Shown here in pieces: positions 22,431-37,539 of a stretch of DNA of 64,000 nucleotides. This stretch comes from Selaginella moellendorffii (Eukaryota > Streptophyta > Lycopodiopsida > Selaginellales > Selaginellaceae). The stretch spans positions 3,361,502 to 3,425,501 of the forward strand of contig NW_003314268.1 in NCBI RefSeq assembly GCF_000143415.4, in the 5' to 3' direction. The translations under genes were made by a program, and so were the position numbers. The notes under the pieces were generated by a model, which saw only the letters and a list, made by a program, of their open reading frames with translations, was not told the origin of the DNA and did no database searches. Each line of letters starts with the position of its first letter. The first letter of the stretch is position 1.

Positions 22431-23759
22431 TGCCGGGCGCCCGCTCGCCCGATCTGCCGATTCGATTGCCGCAATGCGGGATCCGGAGAGGCTCCCAGGC
22501 AAGGCGCTCGTGATCTTGCCCGGTTCTTGCTCCAAAACCCAAAATATTAAATCCTCCACCGTGAATTTTGTGGACAGCGGCGACGCTAGGCGGGAGCGGC
22601 GCCGCTAGTCTCTATAAGTCTCCTAGCGGCGCCGCTAGAGTGTTCTACACAATAGGGACTATGTACCGGCCATAGCGCACAGTTAATGAATGAGAGTTGT
22701 TGACGAGGATATATGTGAAGGGAGGTTGGTTCTTATTCTCATCCGGACGTGTCCTATTCCAACGGGTGCGATGCTGACCTTATACCATACCGTGATGCTC
22801 TCCTTGCGACGCTCCAACAAGAGAGTTCCATCATTGAGTACAGAATTCACATTGACATAGACAATTCATCCACCCTAAATTGAACCATGATAATATGAAC
22901 AAAAAATACAGCTGAATGTATCTCCAATACCCAGTACCATAAATATGCACGTCTTTTGCACCTCCTTTTTTTTCTTTCATTGCTGTAAGAGGCAACAACA
23001 GTGCTGCTGTGCTACCCATTTGGCATCATTTAGTGAATCATAAACAAAGCTATATATTTAAAATCCTAAAGATTACACATTCAGCCCAGGATTTAATCCC
23101 TGATCTCTGATACCATGTTGAAAACTAAGGAAGAAGAAAGGAGGAAGAGGAGGAAGACGATGAGCCCCCTGATCTGAACAATAAGATTCCTTAAATTTAA
23201 TTTTTTTTCTTGAGGGCAGAATAGAATAAGATATCAGGATCTAGGGCTTAGGAACTAGGTGGAAGGCCAGCTATACATTTTAGACTACCATGCAAGACTG
23301 GATAGGCTATTGAGCGTGCTTGTGGCAGAATCTATGCCAAACCTGAAGAGGACAGGGTTGATTATATAATACATAGACTCATTGACGACCAAATGAGTCC
23401 TGATATGCAGAAGCTTAATAAAGGTAAGCATTGGCACGGTTGGAGAACTTTTTCGAGATTTAAACAAAAGAGAGTTTTTGGCAACTTCCAGGGGTCCATG
23501 TTTGTTTTATGGATTTTGTTTTAATATTTCTTCTTGGTTAATAATAAATTTTTGCATTGTTCATGATTTCCCAGGCATAAAATGAGCATGTATAATGATG
23601 TTAGTGTACAGCAAAGATTAATTGGCACAGGGATGAGGTTAGATTTTAATAGTGGTGTCAACCAGCATTGATAAAACTCCTACTTAACAAAGATTTATCT
23701 CACCAGAGAATATTCACACAAATATCCGATTTAGGGCTTTGGGAACTAGGGCAGAAGCT
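22431..23759. other. intergenic region with repeat relics
   Basis: No gene is supported over 1.3 kb. Two GC-rich palindromes lie at 22594-22638. On the minus strand, ACATGGTATCAGAGATCAGG near 23098-23117 resembles the end of a Ty1/copia LTR followed by an initiator-Met primer site, so the adjoining DNA to about 23300 may be a degraded LTR. The short frames at 22831-23019 and 23285-23467 show no motif. Confidence 0.4.
22594..22638. repeat. paired GC-rich palindromes
   Basis: CTAGCGGCGCCGCTAG at 22623-22638 is a perfect 16-bp palindrome. A copy lacking its first base or two (GAGCGGCGCCGCTAG) lies at 22594-22608. The 14-bp interval is AT-rich. The pair can form either two small hairpins or one larger stem. 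Confidence 0.8.
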
Positions 23760-26700
23760 ATGGCGCACTTGGGAGGCGGTGCTGAGGCGCACGCCCGGTT
23801 CAAGCAGTACGAGTACCGCGCCAACTCCAGTCTGGTGCTGACGACCGACACACGGCCGCGCGACACTCACGAGCCCACAGGTGAGCCGGAGAGCCTCTGG
23901 GGTAGGATAGATCCTCGGCGGTTTGGGGATAGAGTAGATCACGGCAAGCCGCCGGAGCTCCTCGAGAAGAAGGCCAAGGCCAGCAAGCGCAAGGAGAAGG
24001 AGAATCAGGACGATGTGCTGCGGCGGCCCAGCAAGCGATCAAAGGGGTCACAGGAGGAGAGTGTTTTGTCGCTGCAAGAAGAGGGAACTTATCGCCCAAA
24101 GACGAAAGAGACGCGGGCGGCATACGAGGCACTGCTCAGCACGATCCAGCAGCAGTTTGGGGACCAGCCACAGGACGTGCTGCGTGGAGCGGCGGACGAA
24201 GTGCTAGTGGTGCTCAAGAATGACAAGATGAAAGACTCTGACAAGAAGAAGGAGCTGGAGAAGCTGCTCAACGAGCTTAGCCAGGAGCGATTCAACCAGC
24301 TCGTGAATATCGGGAAGATCATTGTCGACTTCTACGATGGTGGTGACGCTGGCGGTGCTGCCGGGGAGGCTCTGGATGATGATATCGGCGTGGCTGTGGA
24401 GTTCGAGGAGGAGGACGAGGAAGAGGAGAGCGATGTTGACGAAGTCCAGGAGGAGAGTGAGAACGAGGAAGATGGTCAGGAGACGAACGAGGCATCAGCA
24501 ATGCAAATGGGAGGCCTCGATGACGAGGACATGGAGGAGGCGGACGAAGGACTCAACGTCCAGGATATCGATGCGTACTGGCTCCAGCGGAAGATCACTC
24601 AGGCGTACGAGGAGATTGAGCCTCAGCACAGCCAGAAGCTTGCCGAGGAGGTTCTGCAAACTCTTGGAGAGGGCGATGAGAGGGACGTGGAGAACAGGCT
24701 CGTCATGCTCCTGGACTATGACAAGTTTGGGCTCATTAAGTTGCTCCTCAAGAACAGGTGGAAGATTGTCTGGTGCACTCGGCTGGCCCGATCGCAGGAC
24801 GATAAAGAGAGGAAAAGGATTGAAGATGAGATGACGGAGGGAGGTCCGGTTTTGTCGGGAATTCTGGAGCAGCTCCACGCTACTCGAGCGACTGCGAAGG
24901 TAATGTATTTACATATTCTTGTTCCTTTCTTATCTAACGAGATCGAGCCTTTGCAGGAGCGGCAAAAGAATCTGGAGCGTAGTATCCGTGAGGAAGCGAG
25001 GAAACTCCGTGAAGAAGGTGGTGACGGAGAAAAGGATCGAAGGCCGGAGAGGGAGGTCGTCTTGGAAGGAGGATGGCAAGGCCAGCGGCAATTTCTCGAC
25101 TTGAAAGACCTGGCGTTTGAGAAGGAGGGCCTGTTCATGGCCAACAAAAAGTGCGAGCTTCCGGAGGGCACTTACAGGACGATGAAGAAAGGATACGAGG
25201 AAGTTCATGTTCCTGCCATGAAGGTGAAGCCAATGGAGGAAGGTGAAGAGCTGGTGAAGATATCGGACTTGCCGTCTTGGGCTCAGCCTGCATTCAAGGA
25301 GATGAAGACGTTGAATCGCATCCAGAGCAGAGTTTATGAGACGGCTCTCTTTACTCAGGAAAATATTCTCCTTTGCGCACCAACAGGCGCTGGCAAGACC
25401 AACGTTGCGTTGCTCACCATTCTTCAAGAGCTTGGTTCGAAGCAGGAGTCGGATGGTACTTTTGATCTCAGTCACACAAAGATCGTCTATATTGCTCCGA
25501 TGAAGGCTTTGGTCGCTGAGATGGTTGGGAATCTTCAGAAGAGACTGGCGGACTATGGTGTTGTAGTGAAGGAGCTCACTGGAGATCAGTCGCTTTCTCG
25601 GCAGCAAATTGAAGAGACGCACATCATCGTAGCGACTCCGGAGAAGTGGGATATCATCACCCGAAAATCAGGCGACAGGGCTTACACTCAACTTGTCAAG
25701 CTGGTTATCATCGACGAAATTCATCTGCTGCACGATGGCCGTGGTCCAGTTCTGGAGAGTATTGTGGCTCGAACACTTCGCCAGGTTGAAACAACGCACG
25801 ATATGATCAGGCTGGTGGGCTTATCCGCGACACTGCCGAATTACGTGGACGTGTCCATGTTCCTGAGGGTGGACAAGTCGAGGGGCCTGTTTCACTTCGA
25901 CAACAGCTTCCGGCCGGTCCCTTTGAGTCAGCAGTACGTTGGGATATCCGTGAAGAAGCCGCTTCAAAGGTTCCAGCTCATGAACGAGATTTGCTACGAG
26001 AAGGTGTTGGCTGTTGCGGGAAAGAGCCAGATTCTCATCTTTGTGCACTCTCGGAAGGAGACGGCAAAGACAGCAAAAGCTATACGGGACTCGGCGCTCA
26101 CAAATGATACTCTAGGGAAATTCTTGAAGGGAGACAGCGCTAGTAGTGAGATCCTGCGGACCGAGGCGGAGAACGTGAAGAACACGGACTTGAAAGGCCT
26201 TCTGTCGTACGGTTTTGCCATTCACCACGCTGGAATGGCGAGAGCCGACAGAACTCTTGTGGAGGAACTTTTCGCAGATGGGCATATCCAGGTGCTGGTT
26301 TCGACTGCGACTCTAGCTTGGGGAGTAAATCTTCCGGCCCATACCGTTATCATCAAAGGGACTCAGGTGTACAATCCCGAGAAAGGTGCTTGGACGGAGC
26401 TAAGTCCCATGGACGTGATGCAAATGCTTGGGCGTGCTGGACGGCCTCAGTTTGATAGCACTGGCGAAGGCATTATCATCACTGGCCATAGCGAGCTCTC
26501 GTATTATCTTTCACTGATGAACCAGCAGCTTCCAATCGAAAGTCAGTTCATCTCCAAGCTGCCGGACAACCTCAACGCCGAGATTGTGCTTGGGACCGTG
26601 CAAAATGCGAGGGAGGCTTGTGCGTGGCTTGGCTACACGTACTTGTATATCCGGATGCTGCGGAACCCACTGCTTTATGGCGTCAACCCAGAAGTACTCG

Positions 26701-29700
26701 AGACTGACGAAACATTGGAGGAGAGGAGGGCGGACTTGGTAAGCACTTTTAGTAATAGAAAATCTGAAAACGTTACTTAACCTTGTTTTTGTAGATTCAT
26801 ACTGCGGCAACAATTCTGGACAAGAACAATCTGGTGAAATATGATCGAAAGAGTGGCTATTTCCAGGTGACGGACCTTGGCCGAATTGCTAGCCATTACT
26901 ATATCAGCCACGGTACAATGGCCACGTACAATGAGCACCTAAAGCCAACGATGGGAGAGATCGAACTGTGCCGGTTGTTTTCACAAAGCGAAGAGTTCAA
27001 GAATGTTGGGGTCAGGGAGGAAGAAAAACTTGAGCTCGCCAAGTTATTGGACAGAGTTCCAGTACCTGTCAAGGAGAGTCTGGAGGAGCCGTCCGCCAAG
27101 ATCAACGTACTGCTTCAAGCCTACATATCGCAGCTGAAGCTTGAAGGCTTCTCTCTCTTCACAGATATGACGTTCATAACACAGGTAAGAGAATTGGACT
27201 TGACTTTACTTCAAACTAACGTGCGCATGGTTTTGCAGAGTGCCGGACGGTTGATGCGCGCATTGTTTGAGATTGTTTTGAAGCGGGGCTGGGCTCAACT
27301 GGCTGAAAAGGCTCTCAACCTTTGCAAAATGGTCCAGAGGAGAATGTGGAGCACGCAGACACCGTTGCGGCAGTTCAAAGGCATTCCAATCGATGTTCTC
27401 ACCAAGATTGAGAAGAAGGATTATGCGTGGGAGCGGTATTATGATCTGACATCGCAGGAGATCGGAGAGCTTATCCGCATTCCGAAACTTGGAAAGATGA
27501 TCCACAAGTTCGTTCATCAGTTTCCAAAGCTGGAGCTGAGCGCACATGTTCAACCCATCACAAGGTCCGTGCTCAAGGTGGACCTGACCATCACACCGGA
27601 CTTTCAGTGGGACGAGAAGATTCATGGCTTTGTGGAGCCATTTTGGGTCATCGTGGAGGATAATGATGGCGAGACCATACTTCACCACGAGTATTTCCTA
27701 CTCAAGATGCAGTACGTGGAGGATGACCACAACCTGAGCTTCACAGTTCCGATTTTTGAGCCGATGCCGCCGCAGTATTTTATCCGTGTCATCTCGGACA
27801 GGTGGCTGAAAGCGGAAACTGTGCTTCCGGTTTCTTTCAGGCACTTGATTCTGCCCGAGAAGTATCCACCTCCAACGGAGCTTCTGGACCTGCAGCCTCT
27901 TCCGGTCACAGCTTTGCGGGAGCCTTCTTTTGAAGCTCTCTACCAGCAGTTCAAGCACTTCAATCCTATTCAGACCCAGGTGTTCACGGTTCTCTACAAC
28001 ACAGATGACAACGTTCTTGTTGCAGCGCCAACAGGAAGCGGAAAAACTATCTGTGGAGAGTTTGCCGTGCTACGCATGCTGCAAAAGAACGCGGACACAG
28101 GAGGTGGTAAATGTGTCTACATTGCTCCGAAAGAAGCTCTTGCGAAGGAGCGGTTTGAGGACTGGGAAAAGAAGTTCGCCGACTTGAAAGTTCAAGTGGT
28201 GCAGCTGACAGGGGAAACTGCTATGGACTTGAAGCTTTTGGACAGAGGCCAGGTGATTATCAGCACACCAGAGAGGTGGGATGTGTTGTCACGAAGGTGG
28301 AAGCAGCGGAAGCAGATCGGACAGGTTAATCTCTTCCTGGTAGATGAGCTTCACTTGATCGGTGGCGAAGGTGGTCCGGTTCTGGAAGTTATTGTTTCTA
28401 GAATGCGTTATATCTCGAAGCAAGCAGGAGACAAGATCCGGATAGTCGCACTGTCGGCGTCACTGGCTAATGCCAAGGACCTGGGTGACTGGATCGGAGC
28501 CAGCTCCCACGGACTTTTCAACTTCTCTCCGGCTGTGCGACCAGTTCCACTCGAGATCCACATTCAGGGAGTCGACATCACGAACTTTGAAGCTCGGGTT
28601 CAAGCGATGACGAAGCCAACTTTCACAGCCATTCTCCAGCATGCTAAGGGTGGAAAACCGGCCTTGGTTTTTGTTCCTACGAGGAAGCATGCACGCTCTA
28701 CTGCTTCCGACCTCGTTCTCTACGCGCTGGCCGGCGGGAACAGCTTCTTGCAGTGCACTGAGAAGGATTTGGAGCCCCTCCTGGAGCGGATAAGGGATCC
28801 CGAGCTCAAGGAGACTCTGCAAGGTGGTGTCGGATATCTCCACGAAGGCTTGTCTCCAACCGAGCAAGAGATAGTTGGGGAACTCTTCAGTGCCGGAGCC
28901 ATTCAGGTGTGCGTTGCAAGCAGCTCTATGTGCTGGGGGATGACACTTACTGCGCACCTCTTGGTGGTCATGGGGACGCAGTACTACGACGGCAGAGAGA
29001 ACGCTCACACAGACTATCCTATTACGGATCTTCTGCAGATGATGGGGCGTGCAAGCAGGCCTCTGGTGGACAGCTCTGGCAAGTGTGTCATCTTATGCCA
29101 TGCTCCTCGTAAGGAGTATTACAAGAAGTTCCTGTACGAGCCTTTCCCCGTGGAGAGCCACTTGGATCACTACATCCACGACCATCTCAACGCAGAGATA
29201 GTGGTGCATACCATCGAGAACAAGCAGGATGCAGTGGACTACTTGACATGGACGCTCATGTACCGGAGGCTGACTCAGAATCCAAACTACTACAACCTTC
29301 AGGGCGTGAGCCATCGGCACCTTTCGGATCATCTCTCCGAGCTGGTAGAGTCGACTCTCAACGATCTGGAGTCCAGCAAGTGTATCGCAGTGGAGGACGA
29401 TATGGAGCTCTCGCCACTCAACTTGGGAATGATCGCGTCCTACTACTACATACGATACACTACCATTGAGCTCTTCAGCAACTCTCTGACTGCAAAGACG
29501 AAGATGAAAGGCTTGCTGGAGATCCTGGCTTCTGCGTCCGAGTACGCTACTCTTCCCGTGAGACCTGGCGAGGAGGATATCGTCCGAAAGCTTGTCAACC
29601 ACCAGCGCTTCTCGGTTGACAAGCCGAAGTACTCGGATCCACACCTCAAGGCCAACGCGCTGTTGCAAGCTCACTTCTCCAGGCATCCCGTCCCGGGTAA

Positions 29701-30421
29701 TCTGGCTATGGACCAGCGTGAGGTGCTGCTCCAGGCAATCAAGCTTCTCCAGGCCATGGTCGACGTGATAGCCAGCAACGCTTGGCTCAACCCGGCGCTT
29801 GCAGCCATGGAGATAAGTCAGATGGTAACGCAGGGACTGTGGGAGCGAGACTCGGTGCTCCTGCAGCTCCCGCACTTCACCAAGGATCTAGCGAAGAAGT
29901 GCAAGGAGAGGAACGTGGAGACGGTGTTTGATCTGCTCGAGATGGAAGACGGGGAAAGGCGGGAGCTGCTGGGAATGGACGACTCGCAGCTGCTAGCAAT
30001 CGCTCGGACGTGCAACCGGTTTCCAAACATCGATATGGCTTTCGAGGTGCTGGACGAGGCAGAGGCGACCGTGGGAGAGCCAGTTGCTGTTCAGGTGACG
30101 CTGGAGAGGGAAGTGGAAGGAAACGAGGAGGTTGGAATCGTGGAGGCTCCCAGGCTTGCAAAGACGAGGGAAGAGGGGTGGTGGCTAGTTCTCGGCGACA
30201 CTGCGAACAATGTGCTGCTGGCGATCAAGAGGGTGACACTGCAGCGGAGGAACAAGTGCAAGCTGGAGTTCACTCCGCAGGAGGCGGGTGTCAAGAACTA
30301 TAAGCTCTACTTCATGTGTGACGCATACCTCGGTTGCGATCAGGAGTACGACGTGACCATCGATGTCAAGGAAGCTGCCGGCGGTGGTGAAGCGGGAGAA
30401 GTTCGTGCAATGGAAGAGTAA
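23760..30421 (+). CDS. BRR2: U5 snRNP 200-kDa DExH-box RNA helicase Brr2
   Basis: Four exons (23760-24899, 24957-26738, 26795-27184, 27239-30421), split by introns of 54-57 nt, encode about 2,165 residues, the usual Brr2 length. The start ATG gives [19 protein letters not shown], the conserved plant Brr2 N-terminus. There follow an acidic region (about 200-260), then cassette 1 with [20 protein letters not shown] and [12 protein letters not shown] first Sec63 unit follows. Cassette 2 has [21 protein letters not shown] and QMMGRASRP, and a second Sec63 unit with a C-terminal beta domain ends the protein. Brr2 unwinds U4/U6 snRNA to activate the spliceosome in the nucleus. As in other Brr2 proteins, only the N-terminal cassette is expected to be the active helicase. 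Two of the introns are multiples of three with no stop, so retention would stay in frame. The 3' end is partly duplicated. Confidence 0.97.
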
Positions 30422-30549
30422 GGATTCGGTTTTTCAATGTATTTTTCTTTCTCATTGAATGCTTGTTCTCGCAGGTAGGCGGCGGTGAAGCGGGTTGTGC
30501 AATGGAGGAGTAAGACTTCCTCGTCTCATCGAATGCTTGTTCTTGCAGA
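30376..30549 (+). repeat. imperfect tandem duplication of the BRR2 last-exon end
   Basis: The final coding segment of BRR2 (GGCGGTGGTGAAGCGGG through the stop) and its first 60 or so 3'-UTR bases are repeated once, at about 30476-30549. The second copy again encodes GGGEAG, ends AMEE-stop, and is preceded and followed by TTCTCGCAG/TTCTTGCAG, which look like splice acceptors. Confidence 0.7.
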
Positions 30550-31509
30550 AGTGAAGGACAACTAAACTAGTCGTGTGTATCATGTTTTCTTCGGATCCAA
30601 GTACTCTAAAACAGGATTCTACCACCGACGTGCAAGGTTTATTTGAGGCCTGTGCTGCATTTCGTTTGTGACAGTAGCCCCGGGACGCCTGGTCGTGCAC
30701 AGCTTCGCATTTCCCCGCCATGCCCAGGCTATACTTGTTGCTGCAGGAAGAAGAGATGGAATAATATTGACAGACTGACCAAGATTGACTACCGATGACT
30801 GTGAGGAGCGAAAGTATTAAACACAAGAGAAAATTCTTTCCACTACTTCACTCCCACAAGCTCCTTAGCTCTCGGACTCAAGAGCAAAGGGTATGTCAAC
30901 TCGCCAAGGGACATCACAAGACAACAACATCCACAACGATGCCGGCTTCTTCACGCCAGTGATGATTCCCAAAGGCTGTCAAGGTTGTACACCATGCCCT
31001 TATCCCTGAGCCATCATCAATCGTGCATTTTGCCCAGCAATTGCCATGTTAAAGAATTTTCTTTGGTTTGCTTTAGAATACTTAACATTGCCCTATTTCA
31101 TTCCTTAACCAGACCGCGAAGGAGACGATCCTCCACATGGCAGCCAAGGTATGCCACCTCCGCTCGATAATCTTCCTTTTAAGTATGCCGTTCTATATGT
31201 ACAGCATCGACCGGCTAGAAACGAAACTTGACCGGCTAGCAGACATTGTGGAGTCGAGAATGGGAGCTAACAAAGGTCAATTGGGACCTGTCCGAGGAAC
31301 GAGGCATTTTTATGGGAAGGAAAGTTGAAAGACTTTGTCCGTTGCATTGTTCACGACAATGTATCACAAGGGTGCCGAAGATGGCATGGTACTTGGTTTA
31401 TTACCTTTTTAAGTTAGTCCATCCAAATAATCAAAAAGTATAAAGAAAAGAGGCATGGCCTTTTATCCATCCACAACCGACGCAAAAGAGCGTGTTCACG
31501 GCTCCTCCC
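30550..31509. other. intergenic region between BRR2 and PGD
   Basis: This holds the 3' flanks of two convergent genes. I see no further coding region. Frames of 60-124 codons on either strand lack motifs and have no conserved composition. Confidence 0.5.
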
Positions 31510-32973
31510 TCACAAGGCCGACGCGAGCTTGTGCCACTCGCTGTGAAACCACCCGCTTTGATCCACTCGCTCGTAGGTGTGAGCTCCAAAATAATCGCGC
31601 TGCGCCTGGACGAGATTCGCGGGCAGTCGCGAGCGCCTGTACGTGTCGAAGTAGGCCAAGCTCGCGCTCATCCCCGGGGTGCTGATCCCGGCATTGATCG
31701 CCAGCGTCACCACTTTCCTCCAGGCGCCCTGCCGCTCCACCATCTCGGTCGCAAACTCGGGATCCATGAGCAGATTAGCCAGATCCGGGTTGCGGTCGTA
31801 GGCCTTTTTGATCCGGTCCAGGAACACCGCCCGGATGATGCAGCCCCCCTTCCAGATCCGAGCCAGCTCGCCCAAGTTGAGGTTCCAGCTCTTCTCCATG
31901 CTCTTGGCCCGGATCAAGTTCATGCCTTGGGCGTAGCTGCAGATCTTGGACGCGTACAGCGCCTTCCGGACGCCGTCGATGAGCTCCTTCTTGTCGACGT
32001 TGCTGGGAGCCAAGATGTCCGACACCCCGAGCTCCTTGAAGTTCTTGGCCGCCGCCACTCTCTCCTCCTTGAGGCCGCTCAGGAACCTCGAGTCGAGCGA
32101 CGCCTCGATCGTGGGAGCCGCCACCGAGAGCTCCGCGGCCTGCTGGACGGTCCACTTCCCGGTGCCTTTCATGCCCGTCTTGTCCAGGACCTTGTCCACG
32201 AGCTCGCCATCGCCCTTGTCGTCCTTGACCGAGAAGATGTGGGACGTGATCTCGATCAGGAAGCTCTCGAGCTCGCCCTTGTTCCACTGCGCAAAAGTCT
32301 CGTGGAGCTCCTTGTTGGTGAGGCCACCCACGGACTTGAGCACGTCGTAGGCCTCGGAGATGAGCTGCATGTCGCCATACTCGATCCCATTGTGAACCAT
32401 CTTCACGAAGTTCCCAGCTCCACCAGGGCCAACGTAAGTCACGCAGGGGCCATCGTCCACCTGAGCAGCGATCTTCTTCACAACATCCTCTATGTACTTG
32501 AAAGCCTCCACGGCTCCACCGGGCATGAGAGAGGGGCCATAGCGAGCGCCCTCTTCGCCGCCAGAGACCCCCATTCCCAGATACAAGAGCCCCTTCTGCC
32601 GCACGGCCTCGGCCCGGCGCTCGGTATTCTCGTACCACTCGTTCCCCCCATCGATGATGCAATCCCCGGGCTCCAGGAAGCTCGACAGCAGCTCGATCGT
32701 CTCGTCCACCGGGCGCCCGGCCTTGACCAGGATTATGATCACGCGCGGCTTCTGGAGCGACGCCACGAACTCACCCGGATCCTTGAAGCCGTAGAGCGGG
32801 AGATTGCCCTCGCGCGCCGCGCGATCCACCGTGTCGTCGACCTTGCTCGCCGTCCGGTTGTAGACGGAGATGGGGAATCCCTTCTCCGCGACGTTGAGCG
32901 CCAGATTCTGGCCCATCACGGCCAGCCCCGCGAGCCCTAGCCGGCTGCCGCCCTGATGCCCTAGAGACGCCAT
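31510..32973 (-). CDS. PGD: 6-phosphogluconate dehydrogenase, decarboxylating
   Basis: A single uninterrupted frame of 487 codons encodes the oxidative pentose phosphate enzyme that converts 6-phosphogluconate and NADP+ to ribulose 5-phosphate, CO2 and NADPH. The NADP-binding GLAVMGQNLALN lies near residues 13-24. The substrate and catalytic segments follow in order (IIDGGNEWYENTERR, GMGVSGGEEGARYGPSLMPGG, VGPGGAGNFVKMVHNGIEYG). The length fits the family without a transit peptide, so a cytosolic form is likely. The C-terminal tripeptide SAL is not a strong peroxisomal signal. Intronless structure is usual for plant PGD genes. A palindromic G-box lies 185 bp upstream of the start. Confidence 0.97.
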   Translation of the reverse strand: MASLGHQGGSRLGLAGLAVMGQNLALNVAEKGFPISVYNRTASKVDDTVDRAAREGNLPLYGFKDPGEFVASLQKPRVIIILVKAGRPVDETIELLSSFLEPGDCIIDGGNEWYENTERRAEAVRQKGLLYLGMGVSGGEEGARYGPSLMPGGAVEAFKYIEDVVKKIAAQVDDGPCVTYVGPGGAGNFVKMVHNGIEYGDMQLISEAYDVLKSVGGLTNKELHETFAQWNKGELESFLIEITSHIFSVKDDKGDGELVDKVLDKTGMKGTGKWTVQQAAELSVAAPTIEASLDSRFLSGLKEERVAAAKNFKELGVSDILAPSNVDKKELIDGVRKALYASKICSYAQGMNLIRAKSMEKSWNLNLGELARIWKGGCIIRAVFLDRIKKAYDRNPDLANLLMDPEFATEMVERQGAWRKVVTLAINAGISTPGMSASLAYFDTYRRSRLPANLVQAQRDYFGAHTYERVDQSGWFHSEWHKLASAL

Positions 32974-33157
32974 AGCTGGAGGAGGAGGAATGAGGAACAG
33001 GGCAAGGAGACCCTTCTTCCAGCTTTATAGCGTGGACACGCATTGAGGTCCCGTGTTCGAATTGTGGACTGGTAGGTTTCACGGATTTTGAATTCAAAAA
33101 AGCTCCGCGGGACATCGGCCGTCCAATGAGGTGGCAGATCGAACCGCTCTGTGCGTT

Positions 33158-33165
33158 CCACGTGG
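33158..33165. promoter_or_regulatory. palindromic G-box CCACGTGG
   Basis: A perfect CCACGTGG palindrome lies in the 370-bp space between the PGD start (minus strand) and the GDH stop. Plant bZIP and bHLH factors bind this core, and its place is right for the PGD promoter. Confidence 0.5.
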
Positions 33166-33342
33166 CACGAGTCATTAGGTTATTATTTTGTTTTGTACAT
33201 AAAATCAAAAGTTATTCCTCTTCTTCCTTCTTTTCTTCTTCTTCTTCTTCTTTAGAACGATTAGTTCGTCCGGATCAATGCTATTTACACCTGTACATAG
33301 CATATATGGATGGATATGGAGGCTATCTTCCTTTCCCCGCAG

Positions 33343-36198
<2,856 letters not shown>

Positions 36199-36289
36199 TG
36201 AATTAGGTCTCCTGAATCCGCCATAGCCGAGAATGTCGCTGTACGTTATAGTGACGGAATATCCGTGCTCGTTTGGTTTGCTGATAAGT

Positions 36290-36840
36290 TTTGGTTGAGT
36301 GGGGACTCTACCTGAGAATGTGCTATGGATCCTTGTCTTTAATAGGAATCCTGTTGTTTACACTAGAAAACTCATCTCACTCGCTAGAGATTGTAATATC
36401 AATGTAGCAAAGAGAAGATGCCGACTTAAAGATCTGGTGTCTTGGACTGCGTTTGCGCAGAATGGGCATCTGCAAGATGCTTGGCATCTTTTCCAGACTA
36501 TTCCAGTGCATAACACGGCAACTTGGAATGCAATGTTAAATCCTTTCGCCAAAGCTGGGTAGAAGATTTGTTTATCTCAAGGAGAATTTGAAGATGCCAA
36601 GAATCTTTCGGTGCTTGGAATGCCAGAAGACAGCCTCGTTTGCTGGCAACACTATCTTACTGGTTACGCTCTTCATGGAGACATTAATGCAACAAAAACA
36701 AAAACAAAAAACATTCTTCTCGGAAGCCATGCTCTTTTCCAAGGAATGGGGATATTGAGGCAACCACGTCTTTTGTCAGTGTTATGCCACAGCTTGATCT
36801 TGTTTCCAGGACCACTCTTTTAAACACGTATACTGAACAT
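36290..36840 (+). pseudogene. PPR gene fragment
   Basis: One frame reads PPR-like repeats (VSWTAFAQNGHLQDAWHLF, TWNAML, then a CWQHYLTGYALHGD block) but is broken by an in-frame stop at 36560-36562. It lacks both a start region and a C-terminal E/DYW domain. It looks like a decayed piece of a PLS-class pentatricopeptide repeat gene. Confidence 0.6.
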
Positions 36841-37539
36841 GGTTCTTTTGAGATGATCAACATAGTGATAACTAAGCTTCCAAGGTTTTAATCTAGTTGC
36901 TGTGAATTCCATGCTTGGGGCATTTTGTAAAGATTTCTTTGGTGAAATGGCTGTAAAAGACATAGTTTCGTAGATGACCATGTTGTTTGGGTTTACAAGT
37001 TCCAAGCCTTTGAAGAGTGTTGCTGCCTTTTTTATTTCTGTTTACTATTATTTATTAAACTTAAATATTTTAGGATATATTCATTTAGACAAATTATGTA
37101 TTTGTAATTTATAAACTTTCCTAAACACTTCAGTTTATGTGATGATTAATATTAATTTTGTGTCTAAACACATTTGATTATATTTTAGATATATCAAAAA
37201 CAAGAAAGACGCCTTATACTTAAATATTAGGTTTCAAGAGTCGATCAGCCCATTCTTGAGGGACTCCAAAGCCATGAAACTGTAGCACGAACTCTTTCAC
37301 AGCCTCGTTCACCAGCAAATCAAGAAGTTAGTAATGAAAAAGTATTTCCAAAGAATATCTTGACTAGTCCATGGAGAAAGAAAGAAAGAAGGAAGAATTG
37401 CGTCTACCTCTTCTAAATCCATTGACAGAGAGATCCTCGGCAAGGCAGAGAAAACCGCAGCGCCATTGACGTCCCCCTCGATTGCCAAATGCCTGAGGTA
37501 AAACAACTCAAAACTCTTATTCCATCCTTTTTAGTTGCT
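36841..37539. other. AT-rich intergenic DNA
   Basis: I see no gene here. Weak continuation of the PPR fragment is possible to about 36960, followed by AT-rich low-complexity sequence. Confidence 0.4.

Noticed and set aside
31492-32940. 482-codon open frame on the plus strand across PGD
   Set aside because: It is the antisense of the clearly conserved PGD gene and arises from its GC-rich third codon positions. The product has no motif.
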